Made by a program: the position numbers and the translations under genes. The notes under the pieces were generated by a model that saw only the letters and a list, made by a program, of their open reading frames with translations, did no database searches and was not told where the DNA came from. Source: Streptomyces griseoflavus (lineage in GTDB: Bacteria; Actinomycetota; Actinomycetes; Streptomycetales; Streptomycetaceae). From it: 64,000 nucleotides of DNA. Positions 50,657 to 61,239 of the stretch are shown in pieces. The first letter of the stretch is position 1; every line of letters begins with the position of its first letter. The DNA is taken from contig NZ_BMUC01000007.1 of assembly GCF_014649995.1 (NCBI RefSeq), positions 172,784 to 236,783 on the forward strand. Direction: 5' to 3'.

Positions 50657-50759
50657 CGAGCCGCCCGCCGCGGCCGCCGCTGCCAGGGCCCGGCGGGCCG
50701 GGCCCTCACCCACCCCCGGGACCCGCACCACGCGACCGGGCGGGCCGCGGCCGCCGGGC

Positions 50760-51353
50760 CTACTCCGGCACCGGGACCCCCAGTACCGGCAGCAGTCTCG
50801 ACGGGCCCCCGCGCAGCAGCCACGGGGGGAGCAGGGCGAGCGGGTCCAGGTAGGTGTCGGCCCGCAGGAGACCCCAGTGCACGCAGGGTGCCGCGCAGTG
50901 CGAACCCGTGGCCTCCACGGTGCCGATCACCTCACCCGCCGACACCTCGGCCCCCTCGGCCACCGACGCCAGGACCGGTTCGTAGGTCGTGCGCAGCGCA
51001 GGATCACCCGTACCGGTCAGCGCGACCGAGACGACGCCCCTCCCGGCCACCCGGCCGGCGAACGACACCCGGCCCGCCGCCACCGCCCGTACCGGCGTCC
51101 CCGGTGCCGCCGCCAGGTCCACGCCCCGGTGGCCGCGCCCGTAGGCCGTGGCCGGCGGCTCCCAGCCGCGCAGCACCCGCGGACGTGCTCCCACCGGCCA
51201 CACGCGTGCCACCCGCGGCGTCACACGCTCCTCGCCGGCCGGTGCCGCCGTCCGGAGCCAGGCGGAAGGCGGCGGGGCCGTGAGTGCCGCCAGGGTCAGG
51301 ATCACCAGCAGGGCCAGGCGCGCTGCCGCTCCCGTCCATCGACTCGTTCGCAT
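50760..51353 (-). CDS. M23-type murein endopeptidase-like exported protein
   Basis: A 197-residue protein. Residues 1-35 are a signal peptide (basic, then [20 protein letters not shown]). The LytM/M23 domain has [20 protein letters not shown] with the H-x3-D zinc ligands and [16 protein letters not shown], where the usual HxH is CxH. That may reduce activity; such proteins can act as activators of amidases. The ATG at 51353 is preferred; a GTG at 51383 would extend the signal peptide. It is divergent from rpsB, a conserved arrangement. Confidence 0.83.
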   Translation of the reverse strand: MRTSRWTGAAARLALLVILTLAALTAPPPSAWLRTAAPAGEERVTPRVARVWPVGARPRVLRGWEPPATAYGRGHRGVDLAAAPGTPVRAVAAGRVSFAGRVAGRGVVSVALTGTGDPALRTTYEPVLASVAEGAEVSAGEVIGTVEATGSHCAAPCVHWGLLRADTYLDPLALLPPWLLRGGPSRLLPVLGVPVPE

Positions 51354-51449
51354 GCCGGAAGCGTCCCGGACGGGCCGGATCACCGCCGGGAGCTGTGGAC
51401 CGGCGGCTCGTTGTGGACAACGGCGTCACCCGGCACCCCGCGGGTCCCG

Positions 51450-51455
51450 TACACT
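51450..51455 (+). promoter_or_regulatory. candidate rpsB -10 box
   Basis: TACACT, with a weak GTCACC at 19 bases upstream. The leader to rpsB would be about 170 nt, long enough for autoregulation by S2, as known in other bacteria. Confidence 0.35.
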
Positions 51456-51634
51456 TCTGGTGGCGACCCGGGCCACCGGGTCGACTTCGCACGCCCCGAC
51501 ATCGAGGCCGGTCACGGCCGGTACCCCGGTGTCAGCGCCCCTCGGTCCTTCGTGGCAACGGCGCGTCGTGGGCGTCAGGCGCGGGAGCCGTCCGGCATCC
51601 GCGGCACAACCGAGAAATTCAAGGAGATACGGCC

Positions 51635-52537
51635 ATGGCCGTCGTCACGATGCGGGAGCTGCTGGAGAGCGGCGTCCACTTCGGTCACCAGACCCGTCGT
51701 TGGAACCCGAAGATGAAGCGCTTCATCTTCACGGAGCGCAACGGCATCTACATCATCGACCTGCTCCAGTCGCTGTCGTACATCGACCGCGCCTACGAGT
51801 TCGTCAAGGAGACCGTCGCCCACGGCGGCACGGTCATGTTCGTCGGCACGAAGAAGCAGGCGCAGGAGGCCATCGCCGAGCAGGCCACCCGCGTCGGCAT
51901 GCCCTTCGTCAACCAGCGCTGGCTGGGCGGCATGCTCACCAACTTCTCGACCGTCTACAAGCGTCTGCAGCGCCTCAAGGAGCTCGAGCAGATCGACTTC
52001 GAGGACGTGGCCGCCTCCGGCCTCACCAAGAAGGAGCTGCTGGTCCTCTCCCGCGAGAAGGCCAAGCTGGAGAAGACCCTCGGCGGTATCCGCGAGATGC
52101 AGAAGGTGCCCAGCGCCGTCTGGATCGTGGACACCAAGAAGGAGCACATCGCGGTCGGTGAGGCCCGGAAGCTCAACATCCCGGTCGTCGCCATCCTCGA
52201 CACCAACTGCGACCCCGACGAGGTCGACTACAAGATCCCGGGCAACGACGACGCGATCCGCTCCGTCACCCTGCTCACCCGCGTGATCGCCGACGCCGTG
52301 GCCGAGGGCCTCATCTCCCGCTCCGGTGTCGCCACCGAGGGTAAGGGCGACAAGGCCGCCGGCGAGCCGCTCGCCGCGTGGGAGCGTGACCTGCTCGAGG
52401 GCGAGAAGAAGGCCGAGGAGGCCGCTCCGGCCGCCGCCGAGGCCGAGCAGCCGGCTGAGGCCCCCGCCGCCGAGGCCCCCGCTGCCGAGGCCGAGCAGCC
52501 CGCCGAGGCCCCCGCCGCCGAGGCCGAGCAGGCCTGA
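51635..52537 (+). CDS. rpsB: 30S ribosomal protein S2
   Basis: A 300-residue protein. [38 protein letters not shown] and [20 protein letters not shown] are S2 signatures. The C-terminal 45 residues are an Ala/Glu/Pro-rich repeat ([10 protein letters not shown] units), an actinobacterial extension. The ATG has AAGGAG at eight bases. A strong hairpin separates it from tsf. Confidence 0.96.
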   Translation: MAVVTMRELLESGVHFGHQTRRWNPKMKRFIFTERNGIYIIDLLQSLSYIDRAYEFVKETVAHGGTVMFVGTKKQAQEAIAEQATRVGMPFVNQRWLGGMLTNFSTVYKRLQRLKELEQIDFEDVAASGLTKKELLVLSREKAKLEKTLGGIREMQKVPSAVWIVDTKKEHIAVGEARKLNIPVVAILDTNCDPDEVDYKIPGNDDAIRSVTLLTRVIADAVAEGLISRSGVATEGKGDKAAGEPLAAWERDLLEGEKKAEEAAPAAAEAEQPAEAPAAEAPAAEAEQPAEAPAAEAEQA

Positions 52538-52556
52538 CCTCCCGTCAGAGCCGTTG

Positions 52557-52593
52557 ACGGCGGGAGCGGTGACATCAGAACCGCTCCCGCCGT
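52557..52593 (+). terminator. hairpin between rpsB and tsf
   Basis: A perfect 14-bp stem (52557-52570 with 52580-52593, ACGGCGGGAGCGGT) with a nine-base loop, 20 bases after rpsB and 100 before tsf. It probably attenuates transcription so that tsf is expressed below rpsB; an attenuator in this interval was, as I recall, reported in Streptomyces ramocissimus. Confidence 0.8.
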
Positions 52594-52693
52594 TCACCCG
52601 TAGGCAGGCGGCGCGTCGGGCACCCGCTCTCCCGCGGGTCCCTGACCCCGCAGACCTCCGACCCGCCAGACTTCGAGAAAGATTCACAGACTC

Positions 52694-54479
<1,786 letters not shown>

Positions 54480-54599
54480 CCGGGGGATGGACAATGTCCT
54501 GCCGGTCGGGAACCGTGCAGGAAGAAGACGCGACGCAGCCGGCCGCCGCCCCGACAAGGAACGACAGCCGGGCCTACTCAAGACACGCAGGAGCAAGTG

Positions 54600-55157
54600 G
54601 TGATCGAAGAGACCCTCCTCGAGGCCGAGGAGAAGATGGAGAAGGCCGTCGTGGTCGCCAAGGAGGACTTCGCCGCGATCCGCACCGGCCGTGCGCACCC
54701 GGCGATGTTCAACAAGATCGTTGCCGACTACTACGGCGCGCCGACGCCGATCAACCAGCTGGCCTCGTTCTCCGTGCCCGAGCCGCGCATGGCCGTGGTG
54801 ACGCCGTTCGACAAGAGCGCGCTGCGCAACATCGAGCAGGCCATCCGCGACTCCGACCTGGGCGTCAACCCGAGCAACGACGGCAACATCATCCGTGTGG
54901 TGTTCCCCGAGCTGACCGAGGAGCGCCGCCGCGACTACATCAAGGTCGCCAAGGGCAAGGGTGAGGACGCCAAGGTCTCCATCCGGTCCGTGCGCCGCAA
55001 GGCCAAGGACGCCATCGACAAGATGATCAAGGACGGCGAGGTCGGCGAGGACGAGGGCCGCCGTGCGGAGAAGGAGCTCGACGACACCACCGCGAAGTAC
55101 GTCGCCCAGGTGGACGAGCTCCTGAAGCACAAGGAAGCGGAACTGCTCGAAGTCTGA
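54600..55157 (+). CDS. frr: ribosome recycling factor
   Basis: A 185-residue factor that splits post-termination ribosomes with [42 protein letters not shown] and [16 protein letters not shown] are the signatures. The GTG at 54600 has AGGAG seven bases upstream; a GTG directly before it would add one residue. The TGA overlaps the cdsA ATG by one base. Confidence 0.96.
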   Translation: MIEETLLEAEEKMEKAVVVAKEDFAAIRTGRAHPAMFNKIVADYYGAPTPINQLASFSVPEPRMAVVTPFDKSALRNIEQAIRDSDLGVNPSNDGNIIRVVFPELTEERRRDYIKVAKGKGEDAKVSIRSVRRKAKDAIDKMIKDGEVGEDEGRRAEKELDDTTAKYVAQVDELLKHKEAELLEV

Positions 55158-56281
55158 TGAACGACTCTTCCTGGGGAACGCCGCAGACCGGTTACTGGGG
55201 CCCGCCCGACCACGGGCCCGGCCAGGGGGCTGCCCCGGCGGGTCCCGCGTACGATGCGCACTACGCGCAGCAGACTCGCCCCATGCCCGTCGTGCCCGAC
55301 GTACCCGAACACGGCGGAAACCAGGATGTGGACCGGGGGGCCGCTCGGCTGGGCGGCCCCCTGTTCCGAGACGAGACGCCGCAGGCACGGCCCCATCCCG
55401 GGGAGGTGCCGCAGAATCCGGAGCCCATGCCCGACGCCCCGCAGCCGGCGCCCGCCCCGCAGAAGAAGACCGCGGGTCGCGACCTCGGTGCCGCGATAGG
55501 CGTCGGTGTCGGACTCGGCGCGGTGATCGTCGCGTCGCTGTTCGTCGTCAAGGCCGTCTTCGTCGGCGTGGTCGCCGTCGCCGTCGTGGTGGGCCTGTGG
55601 GAACTGACGTCGCGGCTGCAGGAGCGCAAGGGCGTCAAGGCGCCCCTGGTCCCGCTCGCCCTCGGCGGTGCGGCCATGGTCGTCGCCGGCTACGCGGGAG
55701 GTGCTCAGGGCGCCTGGGTCGCCATGGCGCTCACCACGCTGGCCGTGCTCGTCTGGCGGATGACGGCACCCCCCGAGGGGTACCTGAAGGACGTCACCGC
55801 GGGTGTCTTCGCGACGTTCTACGTCCCGTTCCTGGCGACCTTCGTCGCGATGATGCTCACCGCCGACGACGGCGCGTGGCGCGTCCTCACCTTCCTCCTG
55901 CTGACCGTGGTCAGCGACACCGGCGCGTACGCCGTCGGCTGGCGCTTCGGCACCCACAAGCTCGCGCCGCGGATCAGCCCCGGCAAGACCCGCGAGGGTT
56001 TGCTGGGCGCGATCGGCTTCGCGATGGCCGCGGGCGCGCTGTGCATGCAGTTCCTGATCGACGACGGTGCCTGGTGGCAGGGCCTGCTGCTCGGTCTCGC
56101 GGTCGCCGCCAGCGCCACCCTGGGCGACCTGGGCGAGTCCATGATCAAGCGAGACCTGGGCATCAAGGACATGGGCACCCTGCTCCCGGGCCACGGCGGC
56201 ATCATGGACCGGCTGGACAGCCTGCTCCCGACGGCGCCGGTGGTGTGGCTGCTGCTGGTGTTGTTCGTGGGGTCCGGCTGA
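55157..56281 (+). CDS. cdsA: phosphatidate cytidylyltransferase
   Basis: Integral membrane enzyme making CDP-diacylglycerol. Residues 1-110 are an unusual Pro/Gly/Gln-rich soluble extension (GTPQTGYWGPPDHGPGQG), then about eight membrane segments. SMIKRDLGIKDMGTLLPGHG plus GIMDRLDSL is the complete family signature S-x-x-KRx4KDx..HGGxxDRxD (about residues 325-352). It has 374 residues. It overlaps frr by one base. Confidence 0.94.
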   Translation: MNDSSWGTPQTGYWGPPDHGPGQGAAPAGPAYDAHYAQQTRPMPVVPDVPEHGGNQDVDRGAARLGGPLFRDETPQARPHPGEVPQNPEPMPDAPQPAPAPQKKTAGRDLGAAIGVGVGLGAVIVASLFVVKAVFVGVVAVAVVVGLWELTSRLQERKGVKAPLVPLALGGAAMVVAGYAGGAQGAWVAMALTTLAVLVWRMTAPPEGYLKDVTAGVFATFYVPFLATFVAMMLTADDGAWRVLTFLLLTVVSDTGAYAVGWRFGTHKLAPRISPGKTREGLLGAIGFAMAAGALCMQFLIDDGAWWQGLLLGLAVAASATLGDLGESMIKRDLGIKDMGTLLPGHGGIMDRLDSLLPTAPVVWLLLVLFVGSG

Positions 56282-56305
56282 CCCTCCGGCCCTCTGATCA
56301 CGGGT

Positions 56306-56338
56306 GATGGCCCGGTGCCGCCATGGCGCCGGGCCATC
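56306..56338 (+). terminator. cdsA terminator
   Basis: GATGGCCCGG (56306-56315) pairs with CCGGGCCATC (56329-56338), with additional inner G+C pairs; 25 bases after the cdsA stop. It marks the end of the conserved core. Confidence 0.75.
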
Positions 56339-56555
56339 GGCGTCTCTCCGGCCCCGTCCGGCGTTTTCGGCCCCGCCCGGTCACACGGGAGTCGTCCGAA
56401 AGGCGACGAGTTCGAGATTCCAACAATTCCCATCAGAAGGTCACTGTTGTCGCCGCGTCCGATCGCACCACATGAATCATGGACGGAAGCGTTTCGGGGC
56501 GGGGCCGGCTGCGAAGAACCCCCGAGCGATGTGCCGACACCAGGGGGGACGACGG

Positions 56556-58070
56556 ATGGCATATGTGCCGGGTACGGACTTCACCAAGATCGTCAATAGT
56601 GACCTCGAACCCGTGGCGGTGGTCGCCCAGTGCCTGGACAACCAGTGGGTGCCGCAGGAACTGCTCGCCTCCATGCTGAAGAAGGGAAAGTCGCTGCGTG
56701 ACCCGGGGGTGACGGGGCAGCGTCAGCTCGCGGTGCGGCACGAATACCTGAGGGCTCTCCTCAACGCGCAGCAGGTCATCGTCAACCGCGCCTTCTTCCT
56801 GAACAACCAGGCCGTCTACCAGGACTTCCGGGACGGCGGCGCATCGCGCGAGGCGTTCAAGTCCCTGCTCGCGGACTCGGTGATCATCCCCTATCTCTAC
56901 CGGGAAGACACCCTGGTGCAGGACGAGGACTTCACCGTGCAGCCCGAAGGCGTACGTGCCTGGCGGGACGTGGTGGGGGACACGCGGGGCAGCTGCCTGC
57001 GGCTGTCGTGGGACAACACGGAGAACGGCGATCTGACCCGCGTCAAACTCCAGCGCCCGTTCCGCCGCCAGCTGCTCGTGCTGCCGGATTTCGACCCGGA
57101 GAGCCTGCGGCGCGACTTCGCGCTCGACGAGGAAGGTGCCCGGCTCCTGAAGGCCCGGCTGATCGAGGTCAGCAGGTGGGCTGCGGAGCAGGAACTGGTC
57201 AGCAGGGAGGACTTCTACCGCAAGTTCGTCGTCGCCGACGGGTCCGATCCCGCGGACGGTCGTTACGACCGGACCAAGCCCTTCGCCGCCGAACTGAAGC
57301 AGCTCGCCGACCTGAAGTACGGCACCGCCCTGCCGGACGCCATGAGCCGCTACCCGCTGACCCCCACCGACTCCCTGGACCGCACGGCCCTGCAGGAGGT
57401 GGACCGTGCCATCGCGCGGGGCGGGGGAGCATCGGTGGACGGGTTCGTCGACATGCTCAGGCAGCAGGCCTTCGCGTTGGTCCAGAGGCCGTTGGACGTC
57501 GGTCTCACCGGTCTCGAACTCGAGCACGTGCGCCGGGCCAGGGGGACCGACGAGTGGACGCGGTACAAGAACAGCCTGCTGGATCTCCTCAGGGAACCGC
57601 AGGAGATGCTCAAGACACCGGAGCGGTTCACCGTCCAGGGTCAGGCCGTCTACGACCGGTACGTGGCCGTGGCCGAGCGGCTCGCGGAGTTCGTCGGCAC
57701 ACGCCGCGCGGACGAGGCGGACCGGTGGCAGCCCGTCATCAAGGTGAGTATCCACACCCTCGGTTCGGTGATCTCCCTCATCTTCCACGACGAGCCCCAG
57801 ATCGAGGTCGTGGGCCAGGTGGCCGATTCCGTCGCAGCCGAGGCGTCCCGGGCGGTGGTCCGTTTCTCCGTGGTCGGACGGGACCAGCGCCGAGCCGAGC
57901 GGGAGCTGCAGACGAGCGTGGACCTGATGCAGGTGAAGCTCCAGCGGACCCGGGACGACTGGGCGGACCTGGTCAGGCGGCTGCAGGAGGCGGGGTTCGT
58001 CCGGCGCGCGGCGGACGCAGAGGAGGAGCAGATCGCCACCCTCAACGCACCGGAGACCGACGAGCAGTAG
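56556..58070 (+). CDS. unrecognised 504-residue protein
   Basis: I do not recognise the family. The protein is soluble, largely alpha-helical and charged, with no signal peptide, membrane segment, Walker motif or zinc cluster. It starts MAYVPGTDFTKIVNSDLEPV; a middle block reads DSVIIPYLYREDTLVQDEDF; near residue 410 is SIHTLGSVISLIFHDEPQIE; the C-terminal 90 residues are coiled-coil-like (RTRDDWADLVRRLQEAGFVR). The ATG at 56556 follows GGGGGGA. It is the first accessory gene after cdsA and lies beside an integrated element, so cargo from an older insertion is possible. No function is proposed. Confidence 0.75.
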   Translation: MAYVPGTDFTKIVNSDLEPVAVVAQCLDNQWVPQELLASMLKKGKSLRDPGVTGQRQLAVRHEYLRALLNAQQVIVNRAFFLNNQAVYQDFRDGGASREAFKSLLADSVIIPYLYREDTLVQDEDFTVQPEGVRAWRDVVGDTRGSCLRLSWDNTENGDLTRVKLQRPFRRQLLVLPDFDPESLRRDFALDEEGARLLKARLIEVSRWAAEQELVSREDFYRKFVVADGSDPADGRYDRTKPFAAELKQLADLKYGTALPDAMSRYPLTPTDSLDRTALQEVDRAIARGGGASVDGFVDMLRQQAFALVQRPLDVGLTGLELEHVRRARGTDEWTRYKNSLLDLLREPQEMLKTPERFTVQGQAVYDRYVAVAERLAEFVGTRRADEADRWQPVIKVSIHTLGSVISLIFHDEPQIEVVGQVADSVAAEASRAVVRFSVVGRDQRRAERELQTSVDLMQVKLQRTRDDWADLVRRLQEAGFVRRAADAEEEQIATLNAPETDEQ

Positions 58071-58091
58071 ACGCGAGCCCCGGCACGGGGA

Positions 58092-58754
58092 CTAGCGGAC
58101 CGAGCGCAGGAGGTTCCTGAGACGGGCCTGGGCCACGGCGGCCAGGGTGAACCCGTCGGTCACGGACCCGTCCAGGATCCTGCTGTCGAGCTCATCAGGG
58201 GTGAGCAGCACCGCCCGGCGGATGCCGGCGGCCGTCTCCATGGATCCGATCGCCGCCAGTTCGGCGACGAAGAGACGCACCAGGTGGGACTGCATCCCGG
58301 TGTCGGGGTGGACGGCTCCGACCGGAGTGAGGGACAGCGGACGCACGCCGATCTCCTCCTCCAGCTCCTTGAGCGCGTTCTCCTCGGCCGCCAGCCCCTC
58401 CGTGCCGAAGCCCCGGGGAATCTCCAGGTGCCAGGCGCGGGTGGCGTGCCGGTAGTTCTCCAGCAGGACGACGCGGTCCTCCAGCAGCGGCAGCACGGCC
58501 GCACCCGGCGCCTGGGTGGCGCCGAGAATCCTCACGTACGCCCCCGCCCGCCCGTCGGGAAAGCGGACCGGGTCCCGGAGCAGCCGGATGTGCGCGTCGC
58601 TGTAGAGGACACCGAGTGCTCCCGGGACCTCCACCGAGTGTGGCTCGACGATGTCGATGCCGTCGCCGCTCCGGTCGTTGCGGAACAGCTCGGGATGCTC
58701 CCGCCGCATCACGTCGTACGCTGCCAGGTGCGTCCGGTCCTGCGAGTCGGTCAT
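58092..58754 (-). CDS. Nudix hydrolase, ADP-ribose pyrophosphatase-like
   Basis: A 220-residue protein with a Nudix fold: LLENYRHATRAWHLEIPRGF precedes the box GLAAEENALKELEEEIGV. Compared with Gx5Ex7REUxEExGU, the first Glu is Leu and the Arg is Lys, while the metal-binding EExG glutamates remain. VLLENYRH and LEIPRGFG are characteristic of ADP-ribose/GDP-mannose-type Nudix enzymes. ATG start. It is convergent with the 504-residue gene and divergent from the rlmN remnant. Confidence 0.82.
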   Translation of the reverse strand: MTDSQDRTHLAAYDVMRREHPELFRNDRSGDGIDIVEPHSVEVPGALGVLYSDAHIRLLRDPVRFPDGRAGAYVRILGATQAPGAAVLPLLEDRVVLLENYRHATRAWHLEIPRGFGTEGLAAEENALKELEEEIGVRPLSLTPVGAVHPDTGMQSHLVRLFVAELAAIGSMETAAGIRRAVLLTPDELDSRILDGSVTDGFTLAAVAQARLRNLLRSVR

Positions 58755-58919
58755 GGCAGCGAGTATTCCAGCGGTCGTCCCGACCGACCGGGGAACGACC
58801 GGAATGCCCGGTGACGCCCCGCCACGGCACCGGCACCGTCCGCCGCGTCCGGGAGGTCCGGCTCACCCCCCCGGCACCGCGCCTGCTCACCCGAGTCGAT
58901 CTGCGACACTGGTACAGCC

Positions 58920-58940
58920 ATGCCTAAGCCCGGAGAACTG
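58920..58940 (+). other. probable attL core in the 5' end of rlmN
   Basis: The first seven codons (M P K P G E L) match the conserved Streptomyces RlmN N-terminus; after base 58940 the sequence leaves the family. The tyrosine integrase gene lies about 860 bases away on the element side. No tRNA is present, so this coding stretch is the best candidate for the shared attB/attP core. Confidence 0.6.
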
Positions 58941-58961
58941 GCAGCGAGTGGGCAGCAGTAA
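58920..58961 (+). pseudogene. rlmN: rlmN 5' fragment cut by the element
   Basis: RlmN is the radical-SAM enzyme that makes 2-methyladenosine at 23S rRNA A2503 and tRNA A37. Streptomyces RlmN begins, as I recall, MPKPGELTFVAPRG. Here the frame reads MPKPGEL, then element-derived ASGQQ-type residues and TAA at 58959-58961. A GACACT -10-like box ends nine bases before the ATG, so the promoter stays on this side of the insertion. The rest of rlmN should lie past the right end of the element, and may be restored there by an attR copy of the same codons with element-derived expression signals. Confidence 0.75.
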
Positions 58962-59029
58962 GCCCCCCACCAGCGCATTTAGCGTGGGCAGGGGGCTTGG
59001 TTTGGGTCACTGGGCCGTCTCTGGGCCGT
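58948..59029. repeat. short direct repeats next to attL
   Basis: GTGGGCAG occurs at 58948-58955 and 58984-58991; CTGGGCCGT occurs at 59010-59019 (starting 59010) and 59021-59029. Repeats beside a recombination core are typical of integrase arm or Xis sites. Binding is inference. Confidence 0.4.
58960..58998. terminator. hairpin at the element edge
   Basis: AAGCCCCC (58960-58967) pairs with GGGGGCTT (58991-58998), with GCG/CGC pairing inside. It lies after the stop of the DUF4145 gene on the minus strand and after the rlmN fragment on the plus strand, so it can insulate host and element transcription. Confidence 0.6.
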
Positions 59030-59034
59030 GGCGG

Positions 59035-59766
59035 TCAGAACGGGGGCTCTTCGGTGACGCTCACGACATCACCAGCGGGCGTCTCTTGCGGCACCTCACC
59101 GGAGCCGGCCCCGTCTCCCTCTTTGAGTCGCCGCTCGCGCTCAAGTCTTTGCTCCTTGCGACGCCTGACCCGCGCAGGAGACTGGAACACCTCGTCAAGG
59201 ATCTCGTCCATTAGACCGAGGACCTCGGTCGCGGTGGCGTTGTCCATCGGCTCAGCCGCAAGATCGCCGTGAGCGACTTCGTTTCCCCCGAACCGGACTT
59301 CGTGGGCCGCGTCCTTGACGTACTCCCGAATAAGCTGCTGCTCGAACAGTTTGTCGATCTTCTTTTCGAGAGTGCCGGTTGTGATCCCACGATCCTTAGC
59401 TGTGGCTTCGACAACAGCACGGGCCAAGGCTACAGCCGCCCTGTTAGCTTCGATGGATAGGCACTGGTGCGCCTCGATGGCCATGCTGGCGATTGTCGTC
59501 GGGACATCGTCGTAGACGCGCCTGCCGACCTGCCGAGGGAACCACGCGCTAGGGCCGTCCACGACCAAACGTGTGCTGCCGTTGGAGCTGTACGGCACAA
59601 GCTCTTGCCGACCGGTTGCGACGCTGAGATGACCGCAGCCATCGCAACGAAAGACTATGTCGACGCGCTTCAGCTCACCCCATCCGGCGGTGCCAACCTC
59701 GGCAGTGTGCACGTTCTTCATGTTGCACCGGTCGTTGCACCAGCCGCACGTTCTGACTACTCCCAT
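59035..59766 (-). CDS. DUF4145-type zinc-ribbon protein, element cargo
   Basis: A 243-residue protein. An N-terminal zinc ribbon (CGWCNDRC then CDGCGH, about residues 7-43) precedes a helical DUF4145-like domain with IEANRAAVALARAVVEATAK, REYVKDAAHEVRFGGNEVAH and ATEVLGLMDEILDEVF; the RFGGNEVAHGD motif is typical. DUF4145 domains occur in restriction-linked and abortive-infection-like proteins, so a defence role is possible but unproven. G+C is low: 65 of 120 bases in 59341-59460. A possible own promoter, GTGACC-n18-TAACCT, is located just upstream on the minus strand with a leaderless ATG. Confidence 0.8.
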   Translation of the reverse strand: MGVVRTCGWCNDRCNMKNVHTAEVGTAGWGELKRVDIVFRCDGCGHLSVATGRQELVPYSSNGSTRLVVDGPSAWFPRQVGRRVYDDVPTTIASMAIEAHQCLSIEANRAAVALARAVVEATAKDRGITTGTLEKKIDKLFEQQLIREYVKDAAHEVRFGGNEVAHGDLAAEPMDNATATEVLGLMDEILDEVFQSPARVRRRKEQRLERERRLKEGDGAGSGEVPQETPAGDVVSVTEEPPF

Positions 59767-59798
59767 AGAGGCAGGTTAGGGACCCCTGGCTCAACAGG

Positions 59799-61040
59799 TC
59801 ACCGCTTTTTCGGCGTTGACCTCAGCACGCTATCGATCGCCCTGCGGGTGCGGTCCTGACTTGACGGCATGAGGTGCGCGTACACCCGCAGCGTCAACCC
59901 AGGGTCGGTGTGCCCCAGGTACTCGCTCACGGCCTTGATACTCTCGCCAGCATCCAGCAGCACCGAGGCGTAGAAGTGCCTCAGCGCGTGCATGCCGTGC
60001 TCCCGAGCGGACTCGTACTTGCCGTCGGCTCCAGCCGCCGAGATCAGTCCGGCCGCCGCAAGAGCGGGCTTCCACTCCTGGACGTTGAAGTTGCTGCGCC
60101 AGACGAGTCCGCTTGCGGTGTTCGTGAACAGGAGACGGGCGGAGACCTTCGGGCCGTCCGGCTTGCGCCACGGCAAGGTGATTTCGACGGGCTTGAAGGC
60201 GTCCATGTGGGCCCGCAGGGACTCGGCCACCGAGGGCGGCAAGGGTACGTCCCGCTCCTTGTTGCACTTCGGAGGAGCGAATACGGCCTTCCCTCGGATC
60301 AGCTTCACCTGCCGGACGACCCGGATGATGCCGCCGTCGAAGTCGAGCGCATCCTCAGCCAGTCCCACGATCTCCCCCTGACGGAGTCCGCACCCGGCAC
60401 CTACGTCCACCATGGGCTGGTAGCGCTGGGGGAGTGCCGCGCGGACCGCCCGGACCTGAGCAGGCAGCCACGGCACAACCCGGCGTTGCTCGGCGGCCGG
60501 CGGACGAACGGACTTCGCGGAGCACGGGTTACGGGGCAACAGCCCGTCGTCGACCGCAGCACTGAGCACGGCCCGTACGTCGCCGTAGATGTTCCGTGCA
60601 TAGCCGCCGCTCACGGCCGGGTCATTCTCCAGCGCGCTCACCAGCGCACGAATGTGCTCCGGGCGGAACGAGTCCAGCGGCCGGGAGCCGATCAGGCGAA
60701 ACGCGTGCAGGCGTAACCGCTGCTCGACGACGACCTGACTGGCCGGGTCGATGCCGTGCGTCTTGAGCCACTTCTCGGCGTAGCTCTTGAAGGTGATCCG
60801 AGCGGCACGCGGGTCGATGTACCGACCGCGCGACATGTCCGACGCGATGTCCGTGAGCCACTGCTCGGCGAGGCGCTTCTGTCGGTCCGGGAAGCTCTTG
60901 GACTTCTCAGTGCCGTCAGGGCCGATGTACCGAGCGCGGTAACGCATGCCAGCGCCGTATCGGTCAGTCTTGACCTTGACGGGCTTGCCGTCCGGGCCAG
61001 TCTCTGTCTTGTACCAGCGGTCTTGGATGTGCCCCGCCAT
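59799..61040 (-). CDS. int: tyrosine site-specific integrase
   Basis: A 413-residue recombinase that integrates and excises the element. The N-terminal AP2-like arm-binding part (YRARYIGPDGTEKSKSFPDR) is followed by the SAM-like core-binding domain and the catalytic domain: Arg in GAGCGLRQGEIVGLAED, HALRHFYASVLLDAGESIK (HxxR), EYLGHTDPGLTLRVYAHL with the second His and catalytic Tyr. All catalytic residues are present. The ATG shares one base with the xis stop (TGATG). Confidence 0.95.
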   Translation of the reverse strand: MAGHIQDRWYKTETGPDGKPVKVKTDRYGAGMRYRARYIGPDGTEKSKSFPDRQKRLAEQWLTDIASDMSRGRYIDPRAARITFKSYAEKWLKTHGIDPASQVVVEQRLRLHAFRLIGSRPLDSFRPEHIRALVSALENDPAVSGGYARNIYGDVRAVLSAAVDDGLLPRNPCSAKSVRPPAAEQRRVVPWLPAQVRAVRAALPQRYQPMVDVGAGCGLRQGEIVGLAEDALDFDGGIIRVVRQVKLIRGKAVFAPPKCNKERDVPLPPSVAESLRAHMDAFKPVEITLPWRKPDGPKVSARLLFTNTASGLVWRSNFNVQEWKPALAAAGLISAAGADGKYESAREHGMHALRHFYASVLLDAGESIKAVSEYLGHTDPGLTLRVYAHLMPSSQDRTRRAIDSVLRSTPKKR

Positions 61041-61237
61041 CAGGCAGCCTCACCGATCTGTGAGTCCACCCAGGCACGCACGTCGGTCGGGTCGAAGCGG
61101 AGGTGCCGGCCGACGCGGAAGCCGCGGGGACCGGTGCGCTTGCGGCGCCACTGGTAGACGGTTTCGATGCTGGGCAGCTCGAACATCTCGACCAGGTCCT
61201 CAGGGGTCAGGAACCTGTTCGGCAGGTTTGAGGCCAT
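61040..61237 (-). CDS. xis: excisionase (MerR-like helix-turn-helix)
   Basis: A 65-residue DNA-binding protein. LTPEDLVEMFELPSIETVYQ and WRRKRTGPRGFRVGRHLRFD form the winged helix-turn-helix of the AlpA/Xis type that directs Int to excise. GGGAG precedes the ATG. It starts two bases after the rep stop and overlaps int by one base, so rep-xis-int is one operon, as in pSAM2. Confidence 0.93.
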   Translation of the reverse strand: MASNLPNRFLTPEDLVEMFELPSIETVYQWRRKRTGPRGFRVGRHLRFDPTDVRAWVDSQIGEAA

Positions 61238-61239
61238 GG

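Noticed and set aside
58900-59030. tRNA gene as attachment site of the element
   Set aside because: No cloverleaf is present; the only conserved host sequence at the junction is the rlmN start.
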